A stretch of 45,247 bases of DNA from an uncultured Bacteroidales bacterium (GCA_903887775.1 CAISRB010000004.1:1-45247); one strand, 5' to 3'. Positions 33,412-41,452 are shown, counted from the first letter of the stretch. The notes: generated from the letters alone by a model not told the origin. Translations and numbers: made by a program.

Positions 33412-33486
33412 TTTCCTCAACAAAATCAACCACTTTGTGGTAATTTGGAATGATTCTAATTTAGATAATTGGTCACTTAAGTGTAC
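33412..33486 (+). repeat. Dispersed repeat family 1, copy E
   Basis: Shares CAAAATCAACCACTTTG and GGAATGATTCTAAT with the others. It ends CTTAAGTGTAC rather than GAGTAGTGTAC and is one base out of frame relative to A, C and D in the minus-strand reading. With copy F it forms a subfamily extended by a common hairpin. Confidence 0.8.
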
Positions 33487-33489
33487 TCT

Positions 33490-33530
33490 AAAAGCTCTCA
33501 AATCCAGGTGGAATGAGAGCTTTTGTTTGT
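33490..33530 (+). terminator. Terminator shared with copy F
   Basis: AAAAGCTCTCA / TGAGAGCTTTT, an 11-bp perfect stem with a 13-base loop and a T-rich tail, ending the LytTR operon. It is nearly identical to 39973-40013, including the loop (GGTGGAA). Confidence 0.75.
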
Positions 33531-33600
33531 AAGGGTAACTAATCAAAATGTTATTGCCAATCGTATTGGTTTCTGCAGTCCCGAACCAACCAATTAATCC

Positions 33601-34593
33601 CTACCTCGAAACTGTTGGATTAATCATAGCTACACCAATTCTTTCTCCTTCTTTGATCACAGTTTCATAACCCTTTAAAGTATGAATCAATAAATCTTTA
33701 TCGATGCGAATTTTGTTTTTTTCAAACAGCAGCACTACCGTGGAACCCCCAAATTTGAAATACCCTTTCTCTTCCCCTTTGTTTACAACATTCCCTCTAT
33801 AAGTCTGTACGATACTTCCTACCATGGTTGCACCTACTTCAGTCATCACAACATCTCCAAACAAGGGGTTTGACAGGATGGTAAATTCCCTTTTGTTCAG
33901 GCAGAATATTTCAGTCATTTTGCGCAAAGCAAGGGGGTTAACTGAATAATAATCACCGTCAATCCGTATGATGGGTGATACACTTCCGCTAATGGGAAAA
34001 TGGAAACGGTGGTAATCGAAAGGGGCAAGCCGGATGATCACCAGGGTGCCATCAAGGTATTTTCGGGCAAGGCGGGCATGATTCAAAAACGAAAAAATAT
34101 TGAAGCGGTATCCTTTGATGATAAAATCGCTGTTGCTGATATTGGCATATGCCAGTATTTTTCCATCGGCAGGCGACACTGTAATGTTTGAGTTGGTATC
34201 CAGCGGCCTGGCATTATTCTTTAGTTTCCGGGTAAAGAAATCGTTGAAAGAACTGAACTCCTGTTTTTGGGCGGTGCTCATGTCGATATCAAATTCTTCA
34301 ACAAAGGCTTGTATTTTTTTCGTCGATGAAGGATGATCCATGCTGTTGCCATAAACAGACGAAACCACCTTTCTTTTGGCCAGCGCCCACAATGTTGCTT
34401 CGCCAACCGGATTATTATACAGCCACACCAACCACTTTTGGCCAGCCACTTTTTCCGTTTTTAATAAGCCACTTTGCCTGTCGTAATATTGGATGGGAGC
34501 TTGTGGCGGCAACGGATATAAAGCAAGTATGGCAATGGCAGCAAGCAATAACAAAATGAGGCCCCATCTCTTGTTGGTTTTTGAAATGTTCAT
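33601..34593 (-). CDS. Phosphatidylserine decarboxylase-family protein
   Basis: 330 residues. An N-terminal membrane helix at 11-27 is followed by the catalytic fold. Asp143 (SPADGKI), His195/His198 (DYHRFHFP) and GGST at 282-285 stand where PSD has LGST, the self-cleavage site that forms the pyruvoyl group on Ser284. The protein is longer than short archaetidylserine-type enzymes and resembles the PSD-B/proenzyme type with an extended N-terminus. It converts phosphatidylserine to phosphatidylethanolamine, or acts on a related substrate. It lies 34 bp after the PDZ gene, probably the same transcript. Whether it is the cell's main PSD cannot be told. Confidence 0.85.
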   Translation of the reverse strand: MNISKTNKRWGLILLLLAAIAILALYPLPPQAPIQYYDRQSGLLKTEKVAGQKWLVWLYNNPVGEATLWALAKRKVVSSVYGNSMDHPSSTKKIQAFVEEFDIDMSTAQKQEFSSFNDFFTRKLKNNARPLDTNSNITVSPADGKILAYANISNSDFIIKGYRFNIFSFLNHARLARKYLDGTLVIIRLAPFDYHRFHFPISGSVSPIIRIDGDYYSVNPLALRKMTEIFCLNKREFTILSNPLFGDVVMTEVGATMVGSIVQTYRGNVVNKGEEKGYFKFGGSTVVLLFEKNKIRIDKDLLIHTLKGYETVIKEGERIGVAMINPTVSR

Positions 34594-34627
34594 CTGTTAT
34601 TGTTTGTTTTTTATGTTTACGATCATG

Positions 34628-35950
34628 TCAATTTTTCACCAGCGAAAAATACAGCCTGTCCTGGGGTGTTACCCTGACCTTCTGCCTGTCCCCATTATGC
34701 TTGATCATAAAGGAAACAGTTTTCAGATCTTTCTGCATATAGGGTTTGTACTTGAGGTTCGACATGATGAATAAATACCGCAATCCGTTGTTGTTGCCAG
34801 ATGTCACGTAGGACCACTGGTCCTTGCCTGCATCGGAGTATTTATCCGGGACCCTGGAATTGAATATGTTTATGATTTCATCCCCTTTCTGTATACCTGC
34901 AGTCGCAGCAGGCGAGCCTGGAATTACGTCAGCAACCGTCCTCATGTCATTCAGGTCATAGATGATCCCGGTATATGTGTAATGCAGCAGCAAATAATAT
35001 TCCGAATTAGGGATCCACACGGTCGGAAACTGGTAAAGCAGAAGAGTGAACAGGTCGCCGCTTTTGTCGACCAGGTTGCTTTTTATATTCGAAGCCTGGG
35101 AAACGGAGCCCGACCAGATCACCGGCGGGAGCTTGCTGTGCCCGATCTTATGGGCATCCAGGAATTTCAGGGAGATTGAGTAGAGATAGGTTACCTCGGT
35201 ATACCCTCCCTGGGTGGTCGATTCAGTGATCGGTATGGGCACAAAGCCCCAATACCAGTCATAAGCCGTACTGATCCGGGTGCTGATGATCTGCTGGGGT
35301 GGATTGTAATGCTCTTTTGAACCTGAATAGGAGCTCATCAAGATCAGCATATCCGGGTTGTTCTGGGATCTTTTCAATCCCATGGTATTTAACTGGTCTG
35401 CTACTTCCTTGAAAAGTTCCTTTTCGAGCAAGGGATCCTGGGCAGAGGTGTACTCAAAATCATACGACCTGTAGTTGAATATATTGACATCTTCATCATC
35501 GAGGACCGCCATTGACGATTGCACCATTTGTCTGTGCTCGGAAAAGTCATTTGTATAGATCCTTGTTGCCAGGTCTCCTTCGGTAACATACCTTCTTTCA
35601 TCGGATAAGGGGACTGAAATCCGGGGGACATTCCCCTCCAAAATACCAGCTTTTCCATATCGGCCGATGGCAAGTTTAACGAAAGTCCCGGGAGTTCCTT
35701 TTATATGATTGATGGGATTTTTGATCTCCCTCACACTCACACCGTCGATGCCGATGATATGGTCACCGGCTTTTAATCCTTCCATGTCTGCAGGCGAACC
35801 CTGGATAACCATGTTAACCTTAATAAACTGGTTGTCGCTGCTCACCTGGAGTTTGCAACCGATACTGCCGGAAGACAATCCTACTTCCTGAGAAATACAA
35901 ACTGTAATACTGAGCAGATGAGCCAACATTACAAGAAGCAAATTTTTCAT
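34628..35950 (-). CDS. Exported protein with two PDZ domains
   Basis: 440 residues from ATG 35950, which begins a signal peptide (LLLVMLAHLLSITVCISQ); the frame upstream is not used. PDZ 1 at about 25-110 (VIQGSPADMEGLKAGDHIIGIDG) and PDZ 2 at about 320-430 (VIPGSPAATAGIQKGDEIINIFN). Between them is a DUF4136-like region (NNPDMLILMSSYSG, LKFLDAHKIG, PPVIWSGSVSQ). No protease triad is present. It probably serves as an envelope scaffold or quality-control factor, co-transcribed with the phosphatidylserine decarboxylase downstream. Confidence 0.75.
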   Translation of the reverse strand: MKNLLLVMLAHLLSITVCISQEVGLSSGSIGCKLQVSSDNQFIKVNMVIQGSPADMEGLKAGDHIIGIDGVSVREIKNPINHIKGTPGTFVKLAIGRYGKAGILEGNVPRISVPLSDERRYVTEGDLATRIYTNDFSEHRQMVQSSMAVLDDEDVNIFNYRSYDFEYTSAQDPLLEKELFKEVADQLNTMGLKRSQNNPDMLILMSSYSGSKEHYNPPQQIISTRISTAYDWYWGFVPIPITESTTQGGYTEVTYLYSISLKFLDAHKIGHSKLPPVIWSGSVSQASNIKSNLVDKSGDLFTLLLYQFPTVWIPNSEYYLLLHYTYTGIIYDLNDMRTVADVIPGSPAATAGIQKGDEIINIFNSRVPDKYSDAGKDQWSYVTSGNNNGLRYLFIMSNLKYKPYMQKDLKTVSFMIKHNGDRQKVRVTPQDRLYFSLVKN

Positions 35951-36046
35951 ACTGTTTGTTTCTATTTTATCTCCGAAAAGAAAGGAGTCAACTCCGTTAT
36001 TTTTCGAATCATTTAAAATTAGAAAATATTCTTGCTCACTCTGCAT

Positions 36047-36427
36047 GACTGAAACATATTTATTATAGTCATTTTGGAGCGGGATGACGATAATCTTTTT
36101 TTCCCGGTATATACTTGCCGGATAGTGGTGAATTAATACAGTTAGAGCATTGTAAGATGTTCTTATTTATGCACATGACCTAATATAAATCTAACAAGCT
36201 ATTGACATTTATCCTTTTTTGCTTAAATTTGATGTATATTGATGTTCAATGTTTTCAATAGATGAGAATGAACAAAACCCTGTAGATATTTATAATGAAC
36301 TGTTAGTGCTCATTGGCAAAAAACAAAACAACAATCAATAAAATAAGATGGTTAAGCCGTTCCGGCGAAAGCTGGTCAAAGCCGTCGTTTCTTCCACTTA
36401 ATTGTCAGGTACAATAAAATAAATACT
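36047..36427. other. Gene-less stretch with a family 2 repeat
   Basis: Contains a 30-codon frame at 36249-36341 (MFSIDENEQNP...), too short to call, that ends inside the start of the family 2 repeat, and otherwise AT-rich DNA. It should hold the promoters of the divergent PDZ and GH79 genes, though no clear TAnnTTTG box was found. Confidence 0.45.
36333..36393 (+). repeat. Dispersed repeat family 2, copy before the GH79 gene
   Basis: Best match to the inverted copy at 345-405: AATCAATAAAATAAGATGG, then GCCGTTCCGGCGAAAGCTGG and TCAAAGCCGTCGTTTCTT, about 85-90 % by eye. Confidence 0.75.
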
Positions 36428-38083
36428 ATGAGACTTTTTTGCTTTATATTTCTTTTTCTGTTTTCTCTTGATTGTTTTTCACAGGACACGATTAATATTA
36501 CTCTTCATCCAACTGAAATAAGAAAAACGATCCCTTCCGATTTTGCCGGTTTGTCGTTCGAGAAGAACAGCCTGAATAAAGGTTTTTTTAGCCCGCACCG
36601 TGATACGTTGATACGGCTGTTTCAAACATGTGGGATTAAGTCGCTGCGTGTGGGAGGAAATTCAGTTGATAGAGACACTTTAACCATGGATACTATAGGC
36701 ACGGATACTACATTCACAACAGCAGAATTAGACAGTTTGTTTCGTTTTGCACAGCAAGCCGGTTGCAAGATTTTTATGGGTATAAATTTAAAAGATTCTA
36801 ATGCTTCACTTGCCGCAACCGAAGCAAGTTATGTTATCCAAAAATACAATAATGCGCTGTTTGGATTTGAAGTGGGCAACGAGCCCGACCTCTATGATTC
36901 TAACGGTTACCGTCATCCATCATATACGGTTATCGATTATGAAAGGGAATATATGCGTTATTATGATACAATCAAGCATTATAATTCTACAGCTGTTTTC
37001 ACGGGACCAGCTTGTGCCAGTCATTACGAAGATTTCACGGAGCCATTCTGCAGTTTTATGGGTAACAAGATATCTATGCTTACCCAACATTACTATGGAG
37101 GAGTAGCATATGCAACAACAGTTCATAATCAGATCGATACCTTGATGGATAGGGAAAAACTTTATTCAGTATCTGCTGAGGTAAAGAGATTGGTAGCGTG
37201 TGCCGTCGGTAGCGGGATCCCTTTTCGCATGAGTGAATGCAATTCATTTGATAAGGGAGGACAATGGGGCGTGAGTGATGCTTTTGCTTCAGCCCTGTGG
37301 GCTTTGGACTACATGTATAAGTTGGCTGATGACGGATGTGCAGGAGTTAATTTTCATGGAGGACTTAATGGACCGTATACTGTTTTTTCGAAGAAAGATA
37401 ATATTTATAGTGCACGCCCAATTGCCTATGGAATTCTTGCTTTCCAAATCGGAAGCAAAGGCAAGTTCATTTCTTCTGTGGTAACTGACGATATTATAAA
37501 CCTTGATAGTTATAATGTTATTGACAGCTTGGGAAATATATACACAACTGCCATTAATAAAGACACATTGCAAAATGCATTGATAAATTTAACAGTGACA
37601 GATACCGGAAACAGCAACTATCTTAGTGCAGAATACGTCAGGCTAAGTTCCCCGTCTTTGGCAGATACAATAACAGATACACTTGGCGGGCAGGTGATAA
37701 ATTCATATGGAACAATTCCTGCTTATAATTGGCTGCCGTTGACAGTTTTCTCGCATCAGACACAAATTCATGTTCCTGCCGGATCAGCGGTTGTGGTAAA
37801 GTTTAATTATCAAAATGTGACTTCGGTCAATGATCATTCTAAAAAAAATAAACACTTTCTTAATCTATACCCCAATCCTGCATCAGAAAAAGTGACTATT
37901 ATAACAGACATGACTGAGCCTTCTGTTATTTCCATTTACAATCTGCAGGGACAAATCCTTATGCAACAGAAGATACAACAAGGTAAAACAGACATTGACA
38001 TAAGTGAACTTGCAAAAGGAGTTTATATATTGAGATTATATAGCAACGCCAGGACAGAAGCAGGAAGGATAATAAAAGAATGA
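36428..38083 (+). CDS. GH79-like glycoside hydrolase with type IX secretion tail
   Basis: 551 residues. Signal peptide LFCFIFLFLFSLDCFSQ. A TIM-barrel of the beta-glucuronidase/heparanase type (GH79) follows: SLRVGGNSVD near 72-81, FEVGNEPDLY with the likely acid/base Glu152, QHYYGG, and RMSECNSFDKGG with the likely nucleophile Glu269. A beta-sandwich domain lies at about 360-465. The C-terminal 75 residues are a type IX tail (LNLYPNPASEKVTI, ISIYNLQGQ, GVYILRLYS, IIKE). It should act outside the cell on glucuronic-acid-containing or related glycans. Exact family and substrate are inference; other clan GH-A families share the motifs. Confidence 0.8.
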   Translation: MRLFCFIFLFLFSLDCFSQDTINITLHPTEIRKTIPSDFAGLSFEKNSLNKGFFSPHRDTLIRLFQTCGIKSLRVGGNSVDRDTLTMDTIGTDTTFTTAELDSLFRFAQQAGCKIFMGINLKDSNASLAATEASYVIQKYNNALFGFEVGNEPDLYDSNGYRHPSYTVIDYEREYMRYYDTIKHYNSTAVFTGPACASHYEDFTEPFCSFMGNKISMLTQHYYGGVAYATTVHNQIDTLMDREKLYSVSAEVKRLVACAVGSGIPFRMSECNSFDKGGQWGVSDAFASALWALDYMYKLADDGCAGVNFHGGLNGPYTVFSKKDNIYSARPIAYGILAFQIGSKGKFISSVVTDDIINLDSYNVIDSLGNIYTTAINKDTLQNALINLTVTDTGNSNYLSAEYVRLSSPSLADTITDTLGGQVINSYGTIPAYNWLPLTVFSHQTQIHVPAGSAVVVKFNYQNVTSVNDHSKKNKHFLNLYPNPASEKVTIITDMTEPSVISIYNLQGQILMQQKIQQGKTDIDISELAKGVYILRLYSNARTEAGRIIKE

Positions 38084-38246
38084 AATTTAAAGCACCTGAT
38101 AAATAAGGCTTCACTCATCCAGGTCCTGCCCCCAGTTAACCAAAACAATCAAACGCCATCAAATCCAAGGGGGAATAAGGAAAATAAACTCGTCCAAAAT
38201 AAAGTACTTCTAAATAATCCAGGGTAGAACCTCCCAACATAAGTTC

Positions 38247-38254
38247 TATATTTG
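38247..38254 (+). promoter_or_regulatory. -7 box before the small membrane protein at 38.3 kb
   Basis: TATATTTG fits TAnnTTTG. It lies 84 bp before the only in-frame start-like codon (TTG 38331) and about 20 bp before the place where homology-like coding begins. Confidence 0.4.
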
Positions 38255-38330
38255 CGAAAGGTTTAATCACCTAAAGATCACAAACAAGAAATGGTATCAC
38301 TATGTAGCAGCATTTTTCGCCGGAATATTT

Positions 38331-38594
38331 TTGGTAAATGCACTTCCCCATTTTTTTCATGGCATTTCAGGAGACCCATTTCCGACTCCTTTTTCACATC
38401 CTCCCGGTAAAGGACTTTCTTCTCCATGGGTAAATGTTTTATGGGGTTGCTTTAACCTTCTCGTTGGATATATATTACTATCAGTAAGTAAAACATCTGC
38501 CAAAAACAAACTTTCGATGCTCGTTTTGTTTTTGGCAATTTTGGCAATCTCATTACAAATGAGTTTTGCTTTTATGGATAAGGTTAAATTCTAA
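38331..38594 (+). CDS. Small membrane protein, start codon unclear
   Basis: 87 residues if started at TTG 38331. The frame is open further upstream and reads ITNKKWYHYVAAFFAGIFLVNALPHFF, which clearly belongs to the protein: a first membrane helix with a basic start. Yet no ATG, GTG or TTG stands in frame between the -7 box and 38331. Either a rare start (ATC 38277) is used or the start codon has been lost. Two or three further hydrophobic segments follow (VNVLWGCFNLLVGYILL, LSMLVLFLAILAISLQ), and the loop PFPTPFSHPPGKGLSSP is proline-rich. Function unknown. Confidence 0.5.
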   Translation: MVNALPHFFHGISGDPFPTPFSHPPGKGLSSPWVNVLWGCFNLLVGYILLSVSKTSAKNKLSMLVLFLAILAISLQMSFAFMDKVKF

Positions 38595-38729
38595 AACCCA
38601 ATCCCATGCTTCAGCGATGGGACGGCAAATAGTGATCACTGATGCCGGCCTGTCAAACATGATGTCCCATTTTAGCCTCAAGATATTAATACAATCCTTT
38701 TAACTTCTGAAAAAAGAATAAAGTATCGA

Positions 38730-39206
38730 ATGAAGTTATTCACTAAAGTAACAGACCTGCTTTTTCGTAAACAAAAAGTTCTTGAACTGATAGCTGTTTT
38801 TCTTTTCTTTTCATTAATTGCATTCAAGTTTGATAGCAGGAATATAAAATTGCTTTGGAGCGATTATCCTTCTATTGCTATTATTTTAGCATTTATTATT
38901 TCATTAATAGCCATAATATGGATAAAGATTGAGAGACAAAAAACAAGCTTACTCATTACAAATCTTAAAGAAAGAGTTGAGGAAAAATCAGATAGCATTG
39001 AAACAAAACTCAAGGAGTTAAGCCCCAGGCAGAAAGAAGTTCTAAGTCTTATTGTAAAAGGAAAATCGAATAAAGAAATAATGGCAGAACTCAATATTGA
39101 ATTGAGTACCCTGAAAACACACATTAATCAAGTTTATAAAATTCTTGGGATAAAAAACCGTAGAGAAATACAACAACTTGATAATCTTTTCAATTCAAAA
39201 CAATAA
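38730..39206 (+). CDS. Membrane-anchored LuxR-type HTH protein
   Basis: 158 residues. Two transmembrane helices (about 18-33 and 45-67) precede a charged coiled coil (LKERVEEKSDSIETKLKE). The C-terminal GerE/LuxR helix-turn-helix begins LSPRQKEVLSLIVKGKSNKEI, with STLKTHINQVYKILG as the recognition helix. No receiver domain. This layout is common in Bacteroidota as a membrane-tethered regulator. It is followed 115 bp later by a small membrane protein. Confidence 0.85.
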   Translation: MKLFTKVTDLLFRKQKVLELIAVFLFFSLIAFKFDSRNIKLLWSDYPSIAIILAFIISLIAIIWIKIERQKTSLLITNLKERVEEKSDSIETKLKELSPRQKEVLSLIVKGKSNKEIMAELNIELSTLKTHINQVYKILGIKNRREIQQLDNLFNSKQ

Positions 39207-39251
39207 ACCTTTTTTCAACCCCTTTCTCAACCCTTTCTCAACCCCTGTTTT

Positions 39252-39284
39252 TTTGCAAACAAGTGTTTTGGCAGCATACTTTTG
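39252..39284 (+). promoter_or_regulatory. Promoter before the small gene at 39322
   Basis: TTTG at 39252 and TACTTTTG at 39277, a Bacteroidota-type -33/-7 pair, about 38 bp before the ATG. Confidence 0.5.
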
Positions 39285-39321
39285 TGCCGTCAATAATTTG
39301 TTTAACAAAAAAATCAATTAT

Positions 39322-39579
39322 ATGAAAACGAGAAATCTTTTTATGAGCCTGACCCTGATGTGTGGTTTATTTTGCATCGCATTTACTTTTGATAAATCCG
39401 GGATGTACTGGTTCTGGTCGGAATCAAAACCGGTTGTTTTTATCTTAGCCCCGGCAACTATCATTTTCGGATTACTTTGGTTCCGTGCGGCAAGGATATT
39501 GAAAAAGGTCAATAACCGACATGGTTTTTATTTAGCTTTCTGTTATTTTCTTCCTGTGCTTCAATCCCCAGTTCCGTAA
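39322..39579 (+). CDS. Small membrane protein, C-terminus probably cut
   Basis: 85 residues from ATG 39322. Two hydrophobic segments (NLFMSLTLMCGLFCIAFTF and KPVVFILAPATIIFGLLWF) are followed by RAARILKKV, after which the sequence (HGFYLAFCYFLPVLQ...) runs through the antisense of an HxlR remnant. The last 16 or so residues are therefore probably not original: a deletion joined this gene to the HxlR fragment. Function unknown. Confidence 0.5.
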   Translation: MKTRNLFMSLTLMCGLFCIAFTFDKSGMYWFWSESKPVVFILAPATIIFGLLWFRAARILKKVNNRHGFYLAFCYFLPVLQSPVP

Positions 39580-39819
39580 CTCGGCGACTACTTTTTCAAG
39601 AGATTTTCCGTGTTCTGTTATGGAGTACTCTACTGTTGGCGGAAAAGTATCGTAAACGGTTCTCTTCACAAGATGATTTACTTCAAGCTCCTTCAACTCT
39701 TTTGACAGCATTTTGTCAGTGATAGTGCTTAACTCCTTCGAGATTTGCTTGAATCGTTTTGTTCCAAATGAAAGTGAAATAATAATAGGGAGCTTCCAGT
39801 TGCCACTTTTATTTGTTGG
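39532..39819 (-). pseudogene. HxlR-family regulator, N-terminally truncated
   Basis: The minus-strand frame runs from 39819 to a TAA at 39532 and gives about 95 residues: GNWKLPIIISLSFGTKRFKQI, TDKMLSKELKELE, then FPPTVEYSITEHGKSLEKV and AELRNWGLKHRK. This is the HxlR winged helix without the first 15 or so residues and the sensor Cys. A TAG stands in frame just upstream and no start codon is present, so the gene is broken. Relative of the intact regulator at 23052. Confidence 0.7.
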
Positions 39820-39896
39820 GGAAGATGGAAGAAACTACCCATAAAGGCAAAAAGTTGAAAAAGAGGGAAAATACAATTTTCCATCAATTTCTCATT

Positions 39897-39969
39897 CTCT
39901 CAATAAAATCAACCCCTTTGAGATAATCTGGAATGATTCCAATTTAGATAATAGGTCTGTTAAGTGTAT
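39897..39969 (+). repeat. Dispersed repeat family 1, copy F
   Basis: CAATAAAATCAACCCCTTTG, TAATCTGGAATGATTCCAA and an end GTTAAGTGTA. Closest to copy E, sharing also the following 40 bp. Confidence 0.8.
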
Positions 39970-39972
39970 GAT

Positions 39973-40013
39973 AAAAGCTCTCAAACCCTGGTGGAATGAG
40001 AGCTTTTGTTTTT
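39973..40013 (+). terminator. Terminator shared with copy E
   Basis: AAAAGCTCTCA / TGAGAGCTTTT stem, then GTTTTTTC. Compared with 33490 only a few loop bases differ. No intact + strand gene precedes it closely, so here it is probably carried along with the repeat. Confidence 0.7.
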
Positions 40014-40226
40014 TCGGGCAACAAAATAATAATAAAAATATATTTTATTCGCTTCTCAGGAAAAAATTTACTCTGTACAATTTAAAAGACAAAGGATCAG
40101 CACCTTGTTTTCCTGTTTGTAGGTTTTCCACTTGATAACTATTAGATATAGTGTGTGATGATTGAAAAACGACTACAACCAGGGTTCAGCATTTCAATAA
40201 CTGTGCTAACCTGCTGCTTTGGTCAA

Positions 40227-40361
40227 TCACGTATAATAAAAGGTGATTTCACTCCCTTCTTCGCTTTCCACCCATAATTTTCCACCCTGCTTTTCAGAGA
40301 AATCTTTGCCAAGGAATAATCCCAAACCGCTGCCGGGATCATTTTCTGTGCCTCTGCCTGG
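40227..40361 (-). pseudogene. Histidine kinase C-terminal remnant
   Basis: The minus strand reads PGRGTENDPGSGLGLFLGKDF, then EKQGGKLWVESEEGSEITFYYT and a TGA at 40227. This is the G2 box and final strands of a HATPase_c domain (GSGLGLxLxKxF..xxGGxxWVxSEEGxGTxFxFxLP). The rest of the kinase is gone; upstream it runs into the LipL32-like gene. Confidence 0.7.
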
Positions 40362-40362
40362 A

Positions 40363-41061
40363 TTATTTTTTGACTTGTTTCAATAAATCCTCAAGGCTTG
40401 AAGAAATTCCAACTCCTGGTAGCTTAACAGGTGCCCCGACCTGTGCCAGGAAACTACCCTGAACTTCACCGGTTTTATACGTTGTGAAGCCAATACGATA
40501 CAAACCAACCACCAATGCCTTTAAAGGATTATTTACTTCGCTGGTTATACGCATCAGGGAATTGTATTTACTACCTGAAGGCTGAGCAGGTAACTCACCC
40601 GAATCATCGTTGGATTCATAGGTGTTCCAGGTAGCAGATTTGCCTTTCAATATATCATCCACGCTTACAATACCATCCGCCCTTTCAAAGGTGATCCAGG
40701 TATCAAAATAATCTTTTGAATTGCCTTCATTGTCTTTGTAATCAGCGCCCACAAAGTCAGTTTCTGACGGTTTCATTCCTTCTGGAATTGGAGAGATCAT
40801 TCTGACGCCAATTTCCGGAGCCACCGAGGGTATCCATACGTAGAGATAGTAGAATTTTTTACCATTTCTGGTTTCATCAGGAACAGCACCCTGCTTTATA
40901 AACCCAAAATAGCTTGTCAGACTTGTGTAGGGGACACGGATTTCTTTGCCCATCACACTCTTTTTGCCCATGTCTGCACCAAATTTATCTAATTTTTGTG
41001 CATTAATGATTATTCCGATTCCGAAACAAATCAAACATGTGAGAATAATTTTTTTTGTCAT
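40363..41061 (-). CDS. LipL32-family surface protein
   Basis: 232 residues. Signal peptide MTKKIILTCLICFGIGIIINAQ. The mature part resembles Leptospira LipL32 along its length: SYFGFIKQGAVPDE, KKFYYLYVWIPSVAPEIGVR, YFDTWITFERADGI, KYNSLMRI, and VGLYRIGFTTYKTGEVQGSF. LipL32 is the major calcium- and matrix-binding lipoprotein of pathogenic leptospires; homologues are also known in some marine bacteria. Unlike LipL32 there is no lipobox Cys at the cleavage site, so this one is probably periplasmic or released. The Asp-rich calcium-binding loop is replaced by a shorter segment (ESNDDSGELP). Function in this organism unknown. Confidence 0.85.
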   Translation of the reverse strand: MTKKIILTCLICFGIGIIINAQKLDKFGADMGKKSVMGKEIRVPYTSLTSYFGFIKQGAVPDETRNGKKFYYLYVWIPSVAPEIGVRMISPIPEGMKPSETDFVGADYKDNEGNSKDYFDTWITFERADGIVSVDDILKGKSATWNTYESNDDSGELPAQPSGSKYNSLMRITSEVNNPLKALVVGLYRIGFTTYKTGEVQGSFLAQVGAPVKLPGVGISSSLEDLLKQVKK

Positions 41062-41452
41062 AGCTTTTATTGTTTATTTCCTACTCGTTTGGCTTTTCGG
41101 TGACGCCCCGTTTTATAAAGTGGTCCCTGGACTCCACTTTTAAAATCCTAACATATTTATGGCTAATAGATCGAAATCCAAAACATTACTCTTTTCAGAC
41201 CATAGCATTAACCTTATATAATTTTATGAAAGTAATGAAATACAGGTCGTAAGTCAAGTATTATTGAAAAATATTTCTCTTTTCAACCCACGCAACCTTC
41301 CCCGCCCTGCGGTAAAAGATCCTGCATTGTAAAACTTAAGCAAGGGGCCTGCCTCGACGAGCCAGAGCAACTGACTATAGTACGCCGATTTATGGTGACC
41401 ACTAATAAAACATCTGAACTGTCGTGGAATATTCGGCTGCCGTTAACATCTC
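41062..41452. other. Gene-less stretch between the YfcC and LipL32-like genes
   Basis: About 390 bp. It holds an inverted repeat near 41112 and a more GC-rich segment at 41285-41450 of unknown nature. A minus-strand frame there overlaps the YfcC gene end and shows no family likeness. Confidence 0.45.
41112..41145. promoter_or_regulatory. Inverted repeat upstream of the LipL32-like gene
   Basis: TTTTATAAAGTGG and CCACTTTTAAAA can pair over 11-12 bp around a 10-base centre (TCCCTGGACT), about 50 bp before the ATG. No T-tract on the coding strand, so an operator or leader structure is more likely than a terminator. Confidence 0.4.

Larger units (their letters stand above)
39820..40226. other. 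Gene-less stretch with repeat F and terminator
   Basis: Apart from repeat copy F and its hairpin, about 200 bp of AT-rich DNA without a recognisable feature. Confidence 0.5.
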
